A stretch of 64,000 nt of DNA from Grimontia indica (GTDB lineage: Bacteria; Pseudomonadota; Gammaproteobacteria; Enterobacterales; Vibrionaceae), in NCBI RefSeq assembly GCF_000333895.2, contig NZ_ANFM02000013.1, forward strand, positions 48,890 to 112,889, given 5' to 3'. The position numbers and the translations under genes were made by a program. The notes below the pieces were generated by a model. It was not told the origin of the DNA and did not search any database. It worked only from the letters and a program-made list of their open reading frames with translations. Below, in pieces: positions 17,567-25,200 of this stretch. How positions within the stretch are numbered: the stretch's first letter is position 1; every line of letters begins with the position of its first letter.

Positions 17567-17983
17567 GTGCTGGGAGAGTTCATTCTCGTAGATGATCTTA
17601 AAGCAAATGAGCTTTTAGTTGAGGCAGCTCCCTATGAGTCGCGTACTAGCCAAACTTGGAGGCAGCTAAATGAGTTCCACTTTGAAAGCCTTTGGGGAGT
17701 TATTTCAGATCAACCAAATGCTATCTCAACAGGCCACCTTAAAGTTCTTTCGGCTGAAGATGGAGAGGTCTGGTTAATCGTTTTTTCAAATGATTATCGA
17801 GACCTTTTGGCTAATTTCGATCACAGAGACATAAATAGTACTTCTTCCAAATGGTTTCAAACCGACGGGTTCAAATGGGGTTGGAGTGAGAAGGATGTCA
17901 TCAGTCTTTTCGAAAGCGTGTGTTCACTTGCGAAAAACGCCAAGCAAAAAGACCAGTCTCTTGTTTATTGGGGCAGACTTTGA
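17567..17983 (+). CDS. cassette gene 4: hypothetical, 138 aa
   Basis: GTG start after GGGGGA. A soluble acidic protein (MLGEFILVDDLKANELLVEAAPYESR at the start, WFQTDGFKWGWSEKDVISLFESV near the end) with many aromatic residues. No family recognised; its size and setting suit an immunity-type protein. The cassette begins with GTTATATGCC, but the matching GGCATATAAC is not found after the stop, so the array is broken here. Confidence 0.65.
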   Translation: MLGEFILVDDLKANELLVEAAPYESRTSQTWRQLNEFHFESLWGVISDQPNAISTGHLKVLSAEDGEVWLIVFSNDYRDLLANFDHRDINSTSSKWFQTDGFKWGWSEKDVISLFESVCSLAKNAKQKDQSLVYWGRL

Positions 17984-18293
17984 AATGTATGCAGTAGATA
18001 TGAGCCCTTCTTCGGTCAAAAGGCACTAGATGCCTTTATTACTACCTGAGCAGTCACTGCCTTCGAACAACAAAGTCATCTACTTCGTTTTCCCAGTCAG
18101 CAATTGAAGGCGCAGCGTCCTAGTATTTCACGCACCTTCCCCAAGTAATTTCTCATTCGTCGAAACAGAACAAACGTGATCAAAACCTCCGAAATGCCCT
18201 CCCTCCTCATGCTTTGGGGCAAAAAATACGATTTCTTCTATCCCATCTGTACCACCAAGGTCATCCTGCTTTTCCAAAGTCTGGGAGATCTCT
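17984..18293. repeat. non-coding stretch with one copy of a diverged repeat
   Basis: About 310 bases after cassette gene 4 without a credible gene. Positions about 18066-18200 contain AACAAAGTCATCTACTTCG, then later CGAAACAGAACAAACGTG. The same order of related motifs returns at 19762-19858. Confidence 0.5.
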
Positions 18294-18515
18294 TTCACCA
18301 TTCACCAAAAGTCAATTAAGCCAATGATAATAATGAATTTTAAGTGGTGGGTGAAAGAGATGGTGAAAAGGTCATTCACCATCATTCCTATTCACCAAGT
18401 GGTGAAAGAGACACTAATGGTGAAAGAGATTTCTCTCATTCACCACCCTCTTTCACCACGCTGCAAACCTTGCCACACAAGGCTTTAGTCCAAATTTGGT
18501 GAAAGGGTGAAAGAG
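18294..18515. repeat. iteron-like cluster of GGTGAA motifs, 12 copies
   Basis: GGTGAA or its complement TTCACC occurs 12 times in 222 bases, at 18294, 18301, 18350, 18362, 18375, 18391, 18401, 18419, 18439, 18452, 18498 and 18506. Several copies are extended to GGTGAAAGAG, and both orientations are used. The density and the presence of a VapE-type replication gene on the same element suggest an origin of replication. P4-like satellites use similar short iterons. An operator array is an alternative. Confidence 0.72.
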
Positions 18516-18719
18516 TTTTATCAACTTTTAGGATTTGCTTAATTGGCATTAAGTAAGTCTACCCAACTTAGCACTGAGAAAGCCTAACCTTTTCACAGGC
18601 AACTTTTGCACACTTTTGAGTTAGCCACGATTGCTAGCTCAAAACTGCCCCAAAGCTTTTTGGCCAGTGTTTTTTAACAACTTCAAACATCCACACCTTT
18701 CTATACAAAAACTAATCGA
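18516..18719. other. non-coding stretch after the iterons
   Basis: About 200 AT-rich bases with no gene or strong hairpin that I can support. Confidence 0.4.
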
Positions 18720-18922
18720 GAACACCACGCCAGCGACGAGAAAAGAAAGGGGTGACGTTAACGAGGACATTATTCAATGCTGGGCACGGCAGAATTCCCA
18801 TTTGATTTGACGCTTCGTATCTCTTTGTTGAGTCAGTATTTTCAAAGCCATTGATGGCAGAATGGATGGAACTGTCTGCTCTGAAAGAGATAGGCGCAAT
18901 GCCAACCAAAAGAAAAAAATAA
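18720..18922 (+). pseudogene. remnant of the C-terminal end of an unknown gene
   Basis: One frame reads as convincing protein (RTLFNAGHGRIPI, then FDASYLFVESVFSKPLMAEW and KEIGAMPTKRKK) up to a TAA at 18920-18922, but is broken by an in-frame TGA after GRIPI and has no start. It ends 12 bases before the next ATG, the spacing of an operon partner. An opposite-strand frame in the same place looks like a shadow. It may be the tail of the lost upstream gene of the pair. Confidence 0.4.
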
Positions 18923-18934
18923 GGAATTGCACTA

Positions 18935-19609
18935 ATGGCTAAAGAATTGGATAGAGATTTCAATCTACCGTTAATAGAGACTTATTGTCTTACCGAAGAA
19001 TGTGAAAATAAAATTCATACACTTTCACTAATATTGAAAGAACAAGAGAGGGTGGCCCAAAGGAATACTAGGAGAGCAGGTGAAAATGTAATGCTAGCGA
19101 GGTTTGATTTTTTATCTGTGCCTCTAAATGAAGAACAGATCGATTTACTCCCTGAGAAATTAATTTCCCCTTCAAATAGAATGATTTATGACTACCAAGC
19201 GTGGGCGTGTGGTTTGGCGTTAATAACTGGTAAGCTCAAAGAATGTATCGAAAGTGTTGAACCGTCTGGTGGTCATCAATTTATTCCTGTTGAAATTTTT
19301 AATGCAGATTCAAAAAAGCTAGGAGATGCATATTTTTGGAAAATACTGAATGTCATAGATTCAATAAGGCTTGACTCAGGTGGAATTAAACCCGAATCAG
19401 GAGGTGAAATAATGGCAGACTCTCCTCTTGCTTATTCTTACTCGGGGGATATAAATATTTATGCCGATAGAGCTGTAAGAAAAGCAGCTTGGCACGAATT
19501 GAGGTTAAGGCTTACAAAATTAGTTTCAGATGAACTATTCGATATTATAAAAAAAAGGAATATTTCTAATGTCGGCATGATAGCCATTCAAAATTTCATA
19601 GAGCAATAG
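18935..19609 (+). CDS. Imm11/DUF1629-like hypothetical protein, 224 aa
   Basis: AT-rich gene with a GGA-type ribosome binding site. The central part HQFIPVEIFNADSKKLGDAYFWKILNVIDSIRLDSGGI resembles the Y-x-LN-V-x-x-x-D-x-S core of DUF1629 (Imm11) immunity proteins. The C-terminal part (AVRKAAWHELRLRLTKLVSDELFDIIKKRNI) also fits the family layout. Assignment is tentative. It directly follows a degraded coding remnant that could be the end of a toxin or a second immunity copy. Confidence 0.62.
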   Translation: MAKELDRDFNLPLIETYCLTEECENKIHTLSLILKEQERVAQRNTRRAGENVMLARFDFLSVPLNEEQIDLLPEKLISPSNRMIYDYQAWACGLALITGKLKECIESVEPSGGHQFIPVEIFNADSKKLGDAYFWKILNVIDSIRLDSGGIKPESGGEIMADSPLAYSYSGDINIYADRAVRKAAWHELRLRLTKLVSDELFDIIKKRNISNVGMIAIQNFIEQ

Positions 19610-19761
19610 GAGGAATAAAAACTAATGGCCATGTGTTTCATGGTCTAGGCACTCTTTACTCTGTTTCAGACCAAATATAGTGATGGTTAGAAATGGGTAT
19701 GAATGTGGGCAACTACTTTACCTCAATGATTTCTTTAACTGAGAGGCAAGGACAACCAATG

Positions 19762-19858
19762 TTCTCTAACAAACAGCAAAGCCATCTACTTCGCTGTCCC
19801 AAATCTGTAGTTATCCGAACAGGGCAATAACAAACGTAATTCGTAAATCAAAATTGTC
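19762..19858 (+). repeat. second copy of the diverged repeat in the 19.6-19.95 kb gap
   Basis: AGCAAAGCCATCTACTTCG at 19777 and ACAAACGTAATTCGTAAATC near 19830 mirror the motifs at 18066-18200 in the same order. The rest of the 340-base gap before the VapE gene shows no gene. The copies may be the remains of duplicated 3' ends or worn attC-like sites. Confidence 0.45.
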
Positions 19859-19951
19859 CATAAGCACGTTATGCTGTTTTGGTTCTTAAGCATTATCAAA
19901 GCAGTCAGAGCATGATTATGAAATACTCATGACAACTCACTGCGCCTCTCT

Positions 19952-21553
19952 TCAACGCTCATTGATAACAGGAAGAAGATAGACCACGACTCTTGAGCGC
20001 CCCTCTTTTGACTGAATCAACCCATCTTGAGCCATCCCTTTTAACGCCTTTCCTACTGCTCTTGCCCTTGTAAGCGGTATGTCGCAATAGCTGCATACTT
20101 CGGACGCTTTGAGCCATTGGAAGTGTCGGTTGGCGAACTTCACATCTAAAAAACGCTCTTCAAGCAACACGCGATAATCATCTTTAAACTGATGTTGGTC
20201 ATTGATCTGCCTAAATATGCGAAGTTCGTTCTTGTTCAGTGTCCAGGATGCTCCGTTGTCATACCTATGTTTCACCTCCAGCCAAAACTGTCGCAACCTC
20301 TCTGGCTCCGTTAGCGACACACGGCTATCTTTATAGGTCCACCCAAGCGCCGTATTAACTGTGTCCATATCTACGTCTTCACTCAATTCAATAACCGCAT
20401 AGCGGCTTGAGCCGGTTTCATCTCGTAAGAAATCAGTACCGTTAACACTGGCTATGAATACGGTTTGCCGTTTCTTTTTTATATCCGCACGACCATATGG
20501 CGGCCTGACAGAGTCAACATTCTTGGTGATAAAAGCTTTCAAACTCCCCTGACTGTGCTTGGATGTTCTCTCAAGCTCGCCAAGTTCTACAATCCAGCTT
20601 TTAATACAGCTAAGAATTGAGTCTTTGTTGTCTGGGTTGAGCTCCCCCCCTTCCAGGAAGGCATGTGGTACCACCTCAGCAAAACGCGATATATAAGCCG
20701 TTTTCTTAAAACTTTGCTGACTTTGCAACACCGGAACTAACTTACAGGTAAAGTTTGGCTCGTATAGCGCCGCAATAGCAGCAATAAACCACTTACCCAG
20801 CGCAATGTCTGCTACCTGTTTGTCCTTGGCATTCAAAGCGTCAATGACTATCGATACCCGTTCCTCGCCATCCCATTCACCACCCGATAACCATGCCTTC
20901 ACGGGGTGATAGGATTGCTTTTCGCAAAGTGCGGTGAGGTGGTCTTCTATTGAGGACTTGGGCAACCCCGCTTTTAGTGCCTCACTTATCAAGAATGATC
21001 GCTTACCCTCGAACGTTTCCGGTCTTGGCTTGCCACCCTCCAGCATTTCCAGTTCAAGTGTCATGCTGTTTTGGGCTGGAGTCAGGCCGATATGCTCGAC
21101 TAGCGCTGACAGGTTATCGAAGGTTCCCAAAGGTCTTGCGTTCTCGTTAAGGTCTGGAAACCGCGTGTCTTTTGCTTTGAGCCGTTTGATATGACCACTT
21201 TCATCATCAAGAGATCTATAGCTATCAATACTGGTAACGGTGTCATCCGTGAATTCATCCACGACATTCACAGACGCCGCCACCTGCCTAAAACCGTCCA
21301 GCCCAAGTCGTTTTATCAGCGCCTCTTTACGCTCAACATTTCCGGTATTTGCCCAAGTATGAATACCCTCTTCAGAACAGGTCATTTCTGAATACAGCTC
21401 CTTTAGGACATCACAACTCGCTGTCTTTATGGCTTTTGCAGCGGCGACGGGTAAAAGGGGATTACTCCCCTTATTACCAACATGCAGCAAGTAATACCCA
21501 AGCATGAGATCAGCCGAAGATAAGCCAAGTTGCCTTTCAAGATGATTTGCCAT
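19952..21553 (-). CDS. VapE-like replication/helicase protein with aberrant P-loop, 533 aa
   Basis: The region from about residue 215 to 400 matches the virulence-associated E (VapE) family: VKAWLSGGEWDGEERV, ELGELERTSKHSQGSLKAFIT, RPPYGRADIKKKRQTVFIASVN and RDETGSSRYAVIEL. Family members are satellite and phage replication ATPases. The expected Walker A is LQSQQSFKKT at 276-285: Lys284 and Thr285 remain, but all three glycines are gone. Residues 450-533 look like a winged-helix tail. The start overlaps the upstream small gene by 17 bases, giving an alpA-orf-vapE transcription unit. Confidence 0.82.
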   Translation of the reverse strand: MANHLERQLGLSSADLMLGYYLLHVGNKGSNPLLPVAAAKAIKTASCDVLKELYSEMTCSEEGIHTWANTGNVERKEALIKRLGLDGFRQVAASVNVVDEFTDDTVTSIDSYRSLDDESGHIKRLKAKDTRFPDLNENARPLGTFDNLSALVEHIGLTPAQNSMTLELEMLEGGKPRPETFEGKRSFLISEALKAGLPKSSIEDHLTALCEKQSYHPVKAWLSGGEWDGEERVSIVIDALNAKDKQVADIALGKWFIAAIAALYEPNFTCKLVPVLQSQQSFKKTAYISRFAEVVPHAFLEGGELNPDNKDSILSCIKSWIVELGELERTSKHSQGSLKAFITKNVDSVRPPYGRADIKKKRQTVFIASVNGTDFLRDETGSSRYAVIELSEDVDMDTVNTALGWTYKDSRVSLTEPERLRQFWLEVKHRYDNGASWTLNKNELRIFRQINDQHQFKDDYRVLLEERFLDVKFANRHFQWLKASEVCSYCDIPLTRARAVGKALKGMAQDGLIQSKEGRSRVVVYLLPVINER

Positions 21554-21755
21554 AATCCCCCCGACACTCCGAACCGGCTAACGCGAGCTGAAGATGAATG
21601 AATTTTTCCTCTTCTCTATTTTGAAGCGCTGCTAGGTCGTGTAATTGCTCGCTGAGAAGACTGGTTAACCGGTCTCTATTCTCGTCGCTAATATCTTGCT
21701 GAAGGGCATCAGCAAGCCCAAGGCAGTACTCCATTTTCAGATTGAGATAGCTCAT
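21537..21755 (-). CDS. small hypothetical protein of the replication module, 72 aa
   Basis: I chose the ATG at 21755 (MSYLNLKMEYC), which follows a GGGGGTG stretch; an upstream ATG at 21800 has no comparable site. The protein looks helical (LADALQQDISDENRDRLTSLLSEQLHDLAALQNREEE) and may form a short coiled coil. Its end overlaps the VapE start by 17 bases. No family recognised. Confidence 0.65.
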   Translation of the reverse strand: MSYLNLKMEYCLGLADALQQDISDENRDRLTSLLSEQLHDLAALQNREEEKFIHLQLALAGSECRGDYGKSS

Positions 21756-21949
21756 GCGGTCACCCCCAGACACAACGAGGTTGTAGGGGCCGAAAAACAA
21801 CGAGAGATAGCGGGTAAAGTGCGGGTAGGGATAGTAGCCATAGTGGCAATCCTATTTTTTGGTTGTAACCAGCCCTCCCACGGAGTGGGATAATTTGAAG
21901 GCAGGAGATTTCTGTTCTTGTCGCTAATAGCTTGCAGCTGAAAAGTTGG

Positions 21950-22135
21950 CTATTTTTGCCACTCGCCATTCAGCCATGCTTGATAGTCTTCCTCGCGCCA
22001 GCCAATGGCACGTCCATTTACTTCTATTGGGGTAGGAAAAACCTTGTCTTTGCGATACCAACGCCAAATGGTTTTGGATGACCGGCCGACAAGTGAGGAC
22101 ATTTCTTGGAGAGATACAATGCGAGAGATTGTCAT
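21950..22135 (-). CDS. AlpA-family transcriptional regulator, 61 aa
   Basis: A compact winged-helix DNA-binding protein: MTISRIVSLQEMSSLVGRSSKTIWRWYRKDKVFPTPI then WREEDYQAWLNGEW, the AlpA/HTH_17 pattern. In P4-like elements AlpA proteins control integrase or excision genes. A GGAGC ribosome binding site precedes the ATG. It lies at the head of the leftward replication module and downstream of the integrase-companion pair. Confidence 0.85.
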   Translation of the reverse strand: MTISRIVSLQEMSSLVGRSSKTIWRWYRKDKVFPTPIEVNGRAIGWREEDYQAWLNGEWQK

Positions 22136-22264
22136 TTTTTGCTCCTTGTTAGGTTCAAATGCGAACAGGAGCTAAGTTACATTACTAGCCTTCAATAACT
22201 TGGGCGTGCCCAAAACATTGTTGGGCGGCGAACATCAATATAAACACTAAGATATTGGCTTATA

Positions 22265-23266
22265 TCACTTTTTTTGGTTTTCAATTTCCCTCTCAACAGC
22301 TTCGACGCATTGGCTAATATCCTTTCGCACCTCCCCTGAAAGAGGACCAATACCAATACGAGCACATTCTTGCTCTATCGTTTTCATGAGTTCCGAAGAG
22401 TTGATCCTCTTGCCCCGTATAAACTTATTTGGCTTAGATTGGGCTACTAGCTTGGCCATAATACCCAGAGCTATCCCTCTAGTGTCTTGTGAAGTTTTGA
22501 ATTTGCCAAATAAAGCCTTGGCATACCTACCTTGCGCGTCGAACTTTTTGGCTACATCTGGGGAGTTATAGAGGGTTTCGAGTTCAGTTCTAGAATGAGT
22601 CGCATTGTGTATTTTTAGAAGGTCTTTTCGCAGCAAATAGTAATTCCCATCCCATAAATGTCTATCAACACTGATCTCTGCACTTTTTAAACTATCACCC
22701 CAGGTGTTTTCAATTTCATCAGACCAAAGTACAAGTTTTTCACCGTCTAGATCTGAAAAGAAGTCCACCTCCCAAAAGCCAAATACAACAGACTCCGTCT
22801 CGAACATATAGTCCGATGGAGAGCAATCTTTTACATCCCAAAAAGCACTTCCATATGAGTGAAAAACCCCCATTAGACAGGAAGAATTTTCATGAAAGTT
22901 ATTCTCAGAATTTTCCAGCATGCCAATAAGAGTATTTTTGAGCATAAAGTATGCGGCCTTTCCCAAGGGGTTTGATGCTAGGTACTTTATTTCTTCACCT
23001 TGTAAAGCCATTTGTTTTTCAGAAACTCTTACTAAGTACTCCTCTGTATTCTCGTGTTCCTTGCCTTTAATCTCGGTCATTAAAACTCTAATTTTACCTA
23101 TCACTTGCTTATCAAATTGTGCGTAAAGTTTAATGGCACCCACAGTGACCCAATGATAGATATCTTCCACTTCACACCCCAGTAGTCTGGCAGCCCGCTC
23201 CACTGAGCAATATTCAAGAGGTAATAGAGGCGGAAACTTCGTTTCAGTTTCTTTCCTCGATGACAT
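22265..23266 (-). CDS. integrase-companion hypothetical protein, 333 aa
   Basis: Soluble protein that opens with a possible DNA-binding segment (LEYCSVERAARLLGCEVEDIYHWVTVGAIKLYA), a helix-turn-helix-like pattern. The C-terminal part (KPNKFIRGKRINSSELMKTIEQECARIGIGPLSG) is the most conserved-looking. It starts 3 bases after the integrase stop, so the two are probably co-transcribed. Genes of this kind sit beside P4-type integrases in other islands; a role in regulation or excision is inference. Confidence 0.75.
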   Translation of the reverse strand: MSSRKETETKFPPLLPLEYCSVERAARLLGCEVEDIYHWVTVGAIKLYAQFDKQVIGKIRVLMTEIKGKEHENTEEYLVRVSEKQMALQGEEIKYLASNPLGKAAYFMLKNTLIGMLENSENNFHENSSCLMGVFHSYGSAFWDVKDCSPSDYMFETESVVFGFWEVDFFSDLDGEKLVLWSDEIENTWGDSLKSAEISVDRHLWDGNYYLLRKDLLKIHNATHSRTELETLYNSPDVAKKFDAQGRYAKALFGKFKTSQDTRGIALGIMAKLVAQSKPNKFIRGKRINSSELMKTIEQECARIGIGPLSGEVRKDISQCVEAVEREIENQKK

Positions 23267-23269
23267 GAT

Positions 23270-24580
23270 TCAATCCCTCCCTGAAAATGCCACTACATTC
23301 GTGACATTGGTGTTGTCATTTAGTCGTTGTTCCCATGATTCCAACGCCCTTCTTTTCTCAGGCAGGTATTCATAGCGGTCATAGTGCTTGCTGGAAACAT
23401 CATTGAGCGCATGGTTCTGAATGCGGTCCCTAATTGATTTAGAAATTCCAATCTCTCCCATCAGGGTTTTACACGTGCGGCGAATGTCGCGGGGAGTAAA
23501 TGACGAAACAAAAGGCGTCGCCTCTCGGTATCGGGTAACAGCTTGTGATAGCGAATCCAAACGAATGTGTTCGTTGCGGTTTAGCCGGTGCGGAAAGATA
23601 TAGGTCGAGTCTTGGTTTGCTTCACGCAGCTGGCGCAACACTTCCAATGCCGTTTCTGTTAGAGGAATGATGTGTTCACGCTTGTTTTTCGACAGGTCGC
23701 GACTCACCAAAAAGGATTTTTGCTGCCAATCCACGGCTTCCCACTTAGATACGGCCAGTTCATAAGGGCGCTGGCCCCCCGTATACAAACAAAGCAAAAT
23801 CAAACACCGGATGGTGTCACCCATTTTGAATCGTTCATATTCCCCATTTAGATCTGCAATTACCTGGAGCAACTCATTTATTTTCAGGTAGTGCTCACCC
23901 ACTCGCTCTGCGTCTTTCTGTTTTGGGATTGCCGTCATTGGGTTGAACACTAAGCCAAACTTAGCTTCATCAATGAAGTTAGCAGGGTCGTTGTCGTGCC
24001 TTAGTCCATAGTTAAACGCCGCCATCAGATAACTGCGCACTCGGTTTGATTGGGTTTTCGCCCCACGCCTTATCATCCCTGCCAGAACCAGCTTCAACTC
24101 GTATGCTGTGACATCTTTGGCTTTAGTGGCGGGCGGAATAATGGGATAGACTTCTTTTACGAGAGAGGTGAGTACGGCTTTGTGGGTTCGCTTGCCGTCC
24201 TTCGCCATCTGCGCGACATAGGCTTCAAACAATTGCTGCAGTGAGCCCTTTCTGGCTTCCTCGCGTTTCGCGCTATCCTTTTCTCGCTTTTTCGTTTCGA
24301 TGAGCTCTTTCGGGTCAATGCCTTGAACGAGTAAATCACCCAACTCCTTTTGCTTCGCTCTCGCATCATTGAGAGACAGCGTCGGAAATTGCCCCAACGG
24401 AATAAACTTCGCTTTACGGCTGACAAAGTAGCGAAACACGAAACGCTTAGTGCCTTTTGGTGTCACTTGCACACCAAGTTTTCCTGCTCCCCGCTCGCTG
24501 TTTGTGTCCCATTCATAGTAAGGACTGCTTCTAGGTTTCAGGCCCTTTATTGCATTTACCGTTAGCATCTTCCTCTCCAT
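23270..24580 (-). CDS. P4-type tyrosine integrase, 436 aa
   Basis: Site-specific recombinase of the island. The N-terminal DUF4102-like arm-binding part contains WDTNSERGAGKLGVQVTPKGTKRFVFRY. The catalytic residues fit R271 (GGQRPYEL), R367 in FTPRDIRRT, H390 in IQNHALND and nucleophile Y400 in SSKHYDRY. The length is normal for the P4 group. It is the rightmost gene, reads inward and is followed by the 333-aa gene. Paired TAGTCAAACA repeats lie just upstream and at the opposite end. Confidence 0.93.
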   Translation of the reverse strand: MERKMLTVNAIKGLKPRSSPYYEWDTNSERGAGKLGVQVTPKGTKRFVFRYFVSRKAKFIPLGQFPTLSLNDARAKQKELGDLLVQGIDPKELIETKKREKDSAKREEARKGSLQQLFEAYVAQMAKDGKRTHKAVLTSLVKEVYPIIPPATKAKDVTAYELKLVLAGMIRRGAKTQSNRVRSYLMAAFNYGLRHDNDPANFIDEAKFGLVFNPMTAIPKQKDAERVGEHYLKINELLQVIADLNGEYERFKMGDTIRCLILLCLYTGGQRPYELAVSKWEAVDWQQKSFLVSRDLSKNKREHIIPLTETALEVLRQLREANQDSTYIFPHRLNRNEHIRLDSLSQAVTRYREATPFVSSFTPRDIRRTCKTLMGEIGISKSIRDRIQNHALNDVSSKHYDRYEYLPEKRRALESWEQRLNDNTNVTNVVAFSGRD

Positions 24581-24616
24581 GGTTGACCCTGTTCCTTGTT
24601 TGACTATGGCGAAATT

Positions 24617-24642
24617 TAGTCAAACATTTAGTCAAACAAGGA
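24617..24642 (+). repeat. integrase arm-type repeat, right copy
   Basis: Repeat of 9603-9628 with one mismatch (TAGTCAAACATTTAGTCAAACAAGGA, given here as two TAGTCAAACA units). An inverted TTTGACTA at 24599-24606 adds a third site close to the integrase start, so integrase may regulate itself. Confidence 0.7.
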
Positions 24643-24763
24643 TGCCCCTAAATGAGATTAGCCAAGATGAGATGTAACGATGTTTCAATTTTAATCCACT
24701 GAATTAAATAACAAAAAAGACGCACTGAGAAAAAGTGAGATTTTATAGAAATCAGTCAAATCA

Positions 24764-24784
24764 CGACTCATAATCGATTGGTCC
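24764..24784 (+). other. right attachment core (attR)
   Basis: Exact 21-base copy of the tRNA anticodon region at 9496-9516, continuing imperfectly into TTCAAA. The rest of the tRNA 3' end is missing, so this side has decayed or been replaced since integration. Confidence 0.8.
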
Positions 24785-24985
24785 TCAATTCAAAGCTATC
24801 TACTTTTCTCTGGTCTATTTTGGGGTGATTTGACGTTACGTCTCCAGCCCTCGGACAACACAAAACATCCAAAAAATCAGTTTAAGAACTACTGGGACAG
24901 ACACCTCAAGAAAAATCTCGTCCAAACTTGGAAATTGCTTATAACCTCGGTTTAATCTGTGTTCGTTGGCTGAGCGAAGGGCTGC

Positions 24986-25186
24986 ATGGGCATTAATATC
25001 ACTCAGCTTGATAGCGCGCCTTCCAGTGAGCTCACACTGTGGTTGATGGTAGAGAATGTGGGTCATGCTATTGCGGAATTAGATAAGGCTGGGATTTATC
25101 ATTTCGAAAGTAAGGGAGCGGCAAAGCAATACGCAAAACAGCTCTCATTGACCTCGTTCAAATATCTGCCTATCTCCATGAACTGA
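24986..25186 (+). CDS. possible small protein, 66 aa
   Basis: An open frame after GAAGGG (MGINITQLDSAPSSELTLWLMVENVGHAIAEL, then KGAAKQYAKQLSLTSFKYLPISMN). It looks protein-like but has no recognised family, and an overlapping minus-strand frame at 24836-25066 is a rival. Existence is uncertain. Confidence 0.28.
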   Translation: MGINITQLDSAPSSELTLWLMVENVGHAIAELDKAGIYHFESKGAAKQYAKQLSLTSFKYLPISMN

Positions 25187-25200
25187 ACCGTCAGGAGCCT

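Larger units (their letters stand above)
9496..24784. mobile_element. 15.3-kb integrative island in the ileX tRNA gene
   Basis: The element is bounded by a 21-bp direct repeat: in the tRNA at 9496-9516 and beyond the integrase at 24764-24784. It carries a P4-type tyrosine integrase at its right end, an AlpA-like regulator, a VapE-type replication protein, an iteron cluster, umuDC, a nuclease, integron cassettes and several unrecognised genes. No capsid, tail or conjugation genes are visible, so it resembles a satellite or non-autonomous genomic island. From memory, the V. cholerae island VSP-II uses the corresponding tRNA beside rpoD. Confidence 0.88.

Noticed and set aside
18294..18515. GGTGAA cluster as CRISPR
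   Set aside because: Motifs are 6-10 bases at irregular spacing and in both orientations, which does not fit a CRISPR array.
18712..18963. 83-codon minus-strand frame
   Set aside because: Overlaps the plus-strand remnant and the start of the next gene; its start lies inside that gene and lacks a ribosome binding site.
24836..25066. 76-codon minus-strand frame outside the island
   Set aside because: Overlaps another weak frame on the plus strand; no ribosome binding site or family could be supported.
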